Shown: positions 13,604 to 14,174 of the stretch, piece by piece
How the letters are laid out: each line of letters opens with the position of its first letter
How positions within the stretch are numbered: position 1 is the stretch's first letter
Assembly: GCA_964425585.1 (NCBI GenBank)
Contig: CAYRMG010000030.1
Span: 1 to 14,174, forward strand
Direction of reading: 5' to 3'
From: Aquifex sp964425585
GTDB lineage: Bacteria > Aquificota > Aquificia > Aquificales > Aquificaceae
DNA length: 14,174 nucleotides
Position numbers and translations under genes: made by a program
Notes under the pieces: model-generated
The model's input: the letters and a program-made list of their open reading frames with translations, nothing else
Databases searched by the model: none
What the model was told of the DNA's origin: nothing

Positions 13604-14127
13604 TGATGAAAAAAATAGAGCAGATATTTGAAAACTTCCTCTGGCACTCAAGACTTTTAGTCCTCATAGCTGTTTTGGCTTCTCTTGTAGCATCCTTCTT
13701 ATTATTTTTGGCGGGAATATACGAAATCTTTTACCCCGTTTATAAACTCATAAAAACTGGAGATATTGTGGTATTCCAGAAAAAAATTCTCGGCTCCGTT
13801 ATAGCATCCCTTGACCTATTCCTTATAGCAACGTTCCTTATAATTTTTGCTCTCGGAATATACGAACTCTTCATCTCAAAAATAGACCCCGCGGAAAGGG
13901 ATGAGAGAAGCTCCCGAATACTCATAGTGAGAAATCTTGAAGATTTAAAAACAAAGCTCGGGAAAATCATAGTTATGGTTCTTTCCGTTTACTTCTTCAA
14001 ACAAACATTAAATTACGAGTTTAAGAACTCCATAGATTTCCTGTTTATCGGAATAGGATTGGTTGGAATAGCGATAGCCCTTTACCTTTCCCACAAAGAA
14101 TCTCACGAAAACAAAACCTATCACTGA
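13603..14127 (+). CDS. UPF0114 (YqhA-like) integral membrane protein
   Basis: This 174-residue protein has about four membrane segments (roughly 18-40, 65-87, 120-135 and 144-163), a short cytoplasm-like charged N-terminus and a polar C-terminal tail. IYELFIS (86-92), the loop with DPAERDERSS (95-104), and NLEDLKTKLGKIIVMVLSV (111-129) match my memory of the UPF0114/YqhA family, whose function is not known. The start is the first of two adjacent ATGs. It overlaps the smpB stop as TAATG, and the second ATG at 13606 is equally possible. It is the last gene of the tRNA-recN-smpB unit, and its stop is followed 7 nt later by a strong promoter for the next unit. No function follows from the neighbours, since recN and smpB act in the cytoplasm. 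Confidence 0.85.
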   Translation: MMKKIEQIFENFLWHSRLLVLIAVLASLVASFLLFLAGIYEIFYPVYKLIKTGDIVVFQKKILGSVIASLDLFLIATFLIIFALGIYELFISKIDPAERDERSSRILIVRNLEDLKTKLGKIIVMVLSVYFFKQTLNYEFKNSIDFLFIGIGLVGIAIALYLSHKESHENKTYH

Positions 14128-14134
14128 TAGCCCC

Positions 14135-14163
14135 TTGACAAAGTGGGTAATGGGGAATAGAAT
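14135..14163 (+). promoter_or_regulatory. Strong sigma-70-type promoter pointing out of the window
   Basis: TTGACA (14135-14140), a 17-nt spacer and TAGAAT (14158-14163) form a near-consensus promoter, much better than any other in the window. Transcription would start near 14170 and read off the right edge. A highly expressed gene or stable RNA could lie beyond, but none is visible. Confidence 0.75.
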
Positions 14164-14174
14164 GAGGGAATACA

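Overview
The window looks like a compact chromosomal segment from a hyperthermophilic bacterium of the Aquificales, close to Aquifex. The evidence is qualitative. The proteins are rich in Lys, Glu and Ile, and the genes favour ATA, AGA and AGG codons. Intergenic gaps are almost absent. The SmpB, peptide deformylase and ProA sequences read as I remember the Aquifex orthologues, but I ran no database search. No mobile element, CRISPR array, integrase or phage gene is visible. This is core genome packed into short operons on both strands.

Layout, left to right. (1) Minus strand: proA (glutamyl phosphate reductase, 1696-371), then a coiled-coil-like gene that runs off the left edge (338-1). (2) Plus strand, starting 19 bp from proA: holB (DNA polymerase III delta prime), ricT/yaaT (PSP1 protein) and a short RlmN-like radical SAM protein. 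(3) Minus strand operon: def, an unknown 176-residue gene, aroA and a pepQ-like Xaa-Pro peptidase, joined by 1-18 nt junctions. (4) Plus strand, starting 18 bp from def: a lone minimal kinase-like gene. (5) Minus strand operon: rpsO, pnp and dut; the PNPase carries two tandem S1 domains. (6) Plus strand: tRNA-Thr(CGT), recN seven bases later, smpB and a UPF0114 membrane protein. A near-consensus promoter at the right edge points out of the window.

Most genes are housekeeping: replication and nucleotide hygiene (holB, dut), DNA repair (recN), translation and its rescue (rpsO, tRNA-Thr, smpB, def, perhaps the RlmN-like enzyme), RNA decay (pnp) and amino-acid metabolism (proA, aroA, pepQ). No single new multi-gene system stands out. 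The most interesting signals are architectural. Genes that open a transcription unit (proA, holB, def, the kinase, recN) lack a Shine-Dalgarno, whereas ricT, rpsO and the left-edge gene have strong ones. The two divergent start pairs share an ATTAAAT(T)ATAT core placed 3-4 nt from each start codon, which suggests leaderless transcripts. The recN start sits right behind a tRNA 3' end. The PNPase S1 domain is duplicated. The RlmN-like enzyme lacks the usual N-terminal domain but keeps every mechanistic cysteine.
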